Shown: positions 6,999 to 7,176 of the stretch, one piece after another
Layout of the letters: the number at the start of each line of letters is the position of its first letter
Position numbering within the stretch: the first letter of the stretch is position 1
Origin: Planctomycetota bacterium
GTDB lineage: Bacteria; Planctomycetota; Phycisphaerae; Sedimentisphaerales; UBA12454
Length of the DNA stretch: 7,176 bases
Assembly (NCBI GenBank): GCA_018828825.1
Contig: JAHJUV010000027.1
Coordinates: forward strand, 1 to 7,176
Reading direction: 5' to 3'
Position numbers and translations under genes: made by a program
Notes under the pieces: model-generated
The model's input: only the letters and a program-made list of their open reading frames with translations
The model's database searches: none
What the model was told of the DNA's origin: nothing

Positions 6999-7176
6999 AA
7001 CCCGTTCCTTTATGTTAATAAGACCAAATAACATTACTAATGTACCCAAAATCAGGACAGCGGCAACAATAATTTGGGCGGGTTTTTGTTTTCTCCCTGC
7101 GCTATCGCTTGGGCTCTGTTGCGGGAAATTTAAAACTGCAAATTCGCCGTGATATTTTTTCGCGGCGGCATCATAC
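6999..7176 (-). CDS. C-terminal part of an AP2-like domain plus a membrane helix, in frame with UPF0210
   Basis: From 7175 down to 6999 the minus strand encodes 59 residues without a stop, in the same frame as the UPF0210 gene; the 5' end is outside the window. The first 18 residues contain YDAAAKKYHGEFAVLNFP, which closely resembles the end of the AP2 DNA-binding domain in bacterial AP2/HNH-endonuclease proteins, where YD.AA...FGEFA.LNFP is typical. A polar linker (about 19 to 32, with RKQK) leads to a hydrophobic stretch, AQIIVAAVLILGTLVMLFGLI (about 33 to 53), long enough to span the membrane, then NIKERV and the UPF0210 Met. Either an upstream gene lost its stop codon and is now joined to UPF0210, or a true fusion is made, or the upstream frame is disturbed outside the window. 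The internal ribosome binding site favours independent translation of UPF0210 as well. Identity as AP2 rests on one short motif. Confidence 0.55.
7006..7011 (-). promoter_or_regulatory. Internal Shine-Dalgarno site deciding the UPF0210 start
   Basis: The minus strand reads AAAGGA, then seven bases (ACGGGTT), then the ATG at 6998. It sits inside the open frame entering from the right and supports separate initiation of the 453-residue protein rather than only a longer fusion or the in-frame TTG at 7049. Confidence 0.6.

Noticed and set aside
7047..7049. TTG at 7049 as the start of the UPF0210 protein
   Set aside because: It falls in the middle of the hydrophobic helix and would add 17 residues not typical of the family. 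The ATG at 6998 has a better ribosome binding site and the usual family N-terminus.

Overview
The window looks like a slice of a moderate-GC bacterial chromosome, most likely from the Planctomycetota (a Phycisphaerae/Sedimentisphaerales-like lineage). That placement is an inference from protein style: a piece resembling the C-terminal end of an AP2/HNH-type protein at the right edge, a UPF0210 (DUF711, 'PFL family') protein, and glycosyltransferases next to a lipid-type ABC exporter. No rRNA, tRNA or other marker gene confirms it. Nothing points to a phage, insertion sequence, CRISPR array or RNA gene.

Layout. Almost everything is on the minus strand and reads from right to left. At the right edge (7176 to 6999) an open frame enters from outside the window, encodes an AP2-like C-terminal motif and one membrane helix, and runs without a stop into a complete UPF0210/DUF711 gene whose own start is at 6998. 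Four bases after that gene comes a small two-helix membrane protein with a probable NTF2-like domain (5632 to 5052). Its last 25 codons are displaced by a one-base frameshift in an A-run. After a 121-base gap comes a 729-residue MsbA-type ABC exporter (4930 to 2741), which carries an unusual PDZ-like domain between its first two membrane helices. Twenty bases further on is a 696-residue fused GT2-GT4 glycosyltransferase (2720 to 630).

A short plus-strand ORF (249 to 644) meets the glycosyltransferase end to end and overlaps it by 15 bases. It joins the N-terminal and C-terminal ends of a GT9 (heptosyltransferase-like) protein with the middle missing, so it is probably a deletion remnant. At the left edge, a good ribosome binding site and ATG on the minus strand suggest another gene leaving the window.

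How the genes may work together. The exporter and the two-domain glycosyltransferase form a plausible cell-envelope glycoconjugate module, in which sugar is transferred to a lipid-linked acceptor and the glycolipid is flipped across the inner membrane. The nearby GT9 remnant fits an envelope-polysaccharide locus. The UPF0210 gene and the NTF2-like membrane protein are tightly coupled to each other; their link to the module is only positional. The main points of interest are the periplasmic PDZ-like insert in the exporter, the in-frame AP2/membrane-helix/UPF0210 continuity, the frameshift, and the GT9 remnant.
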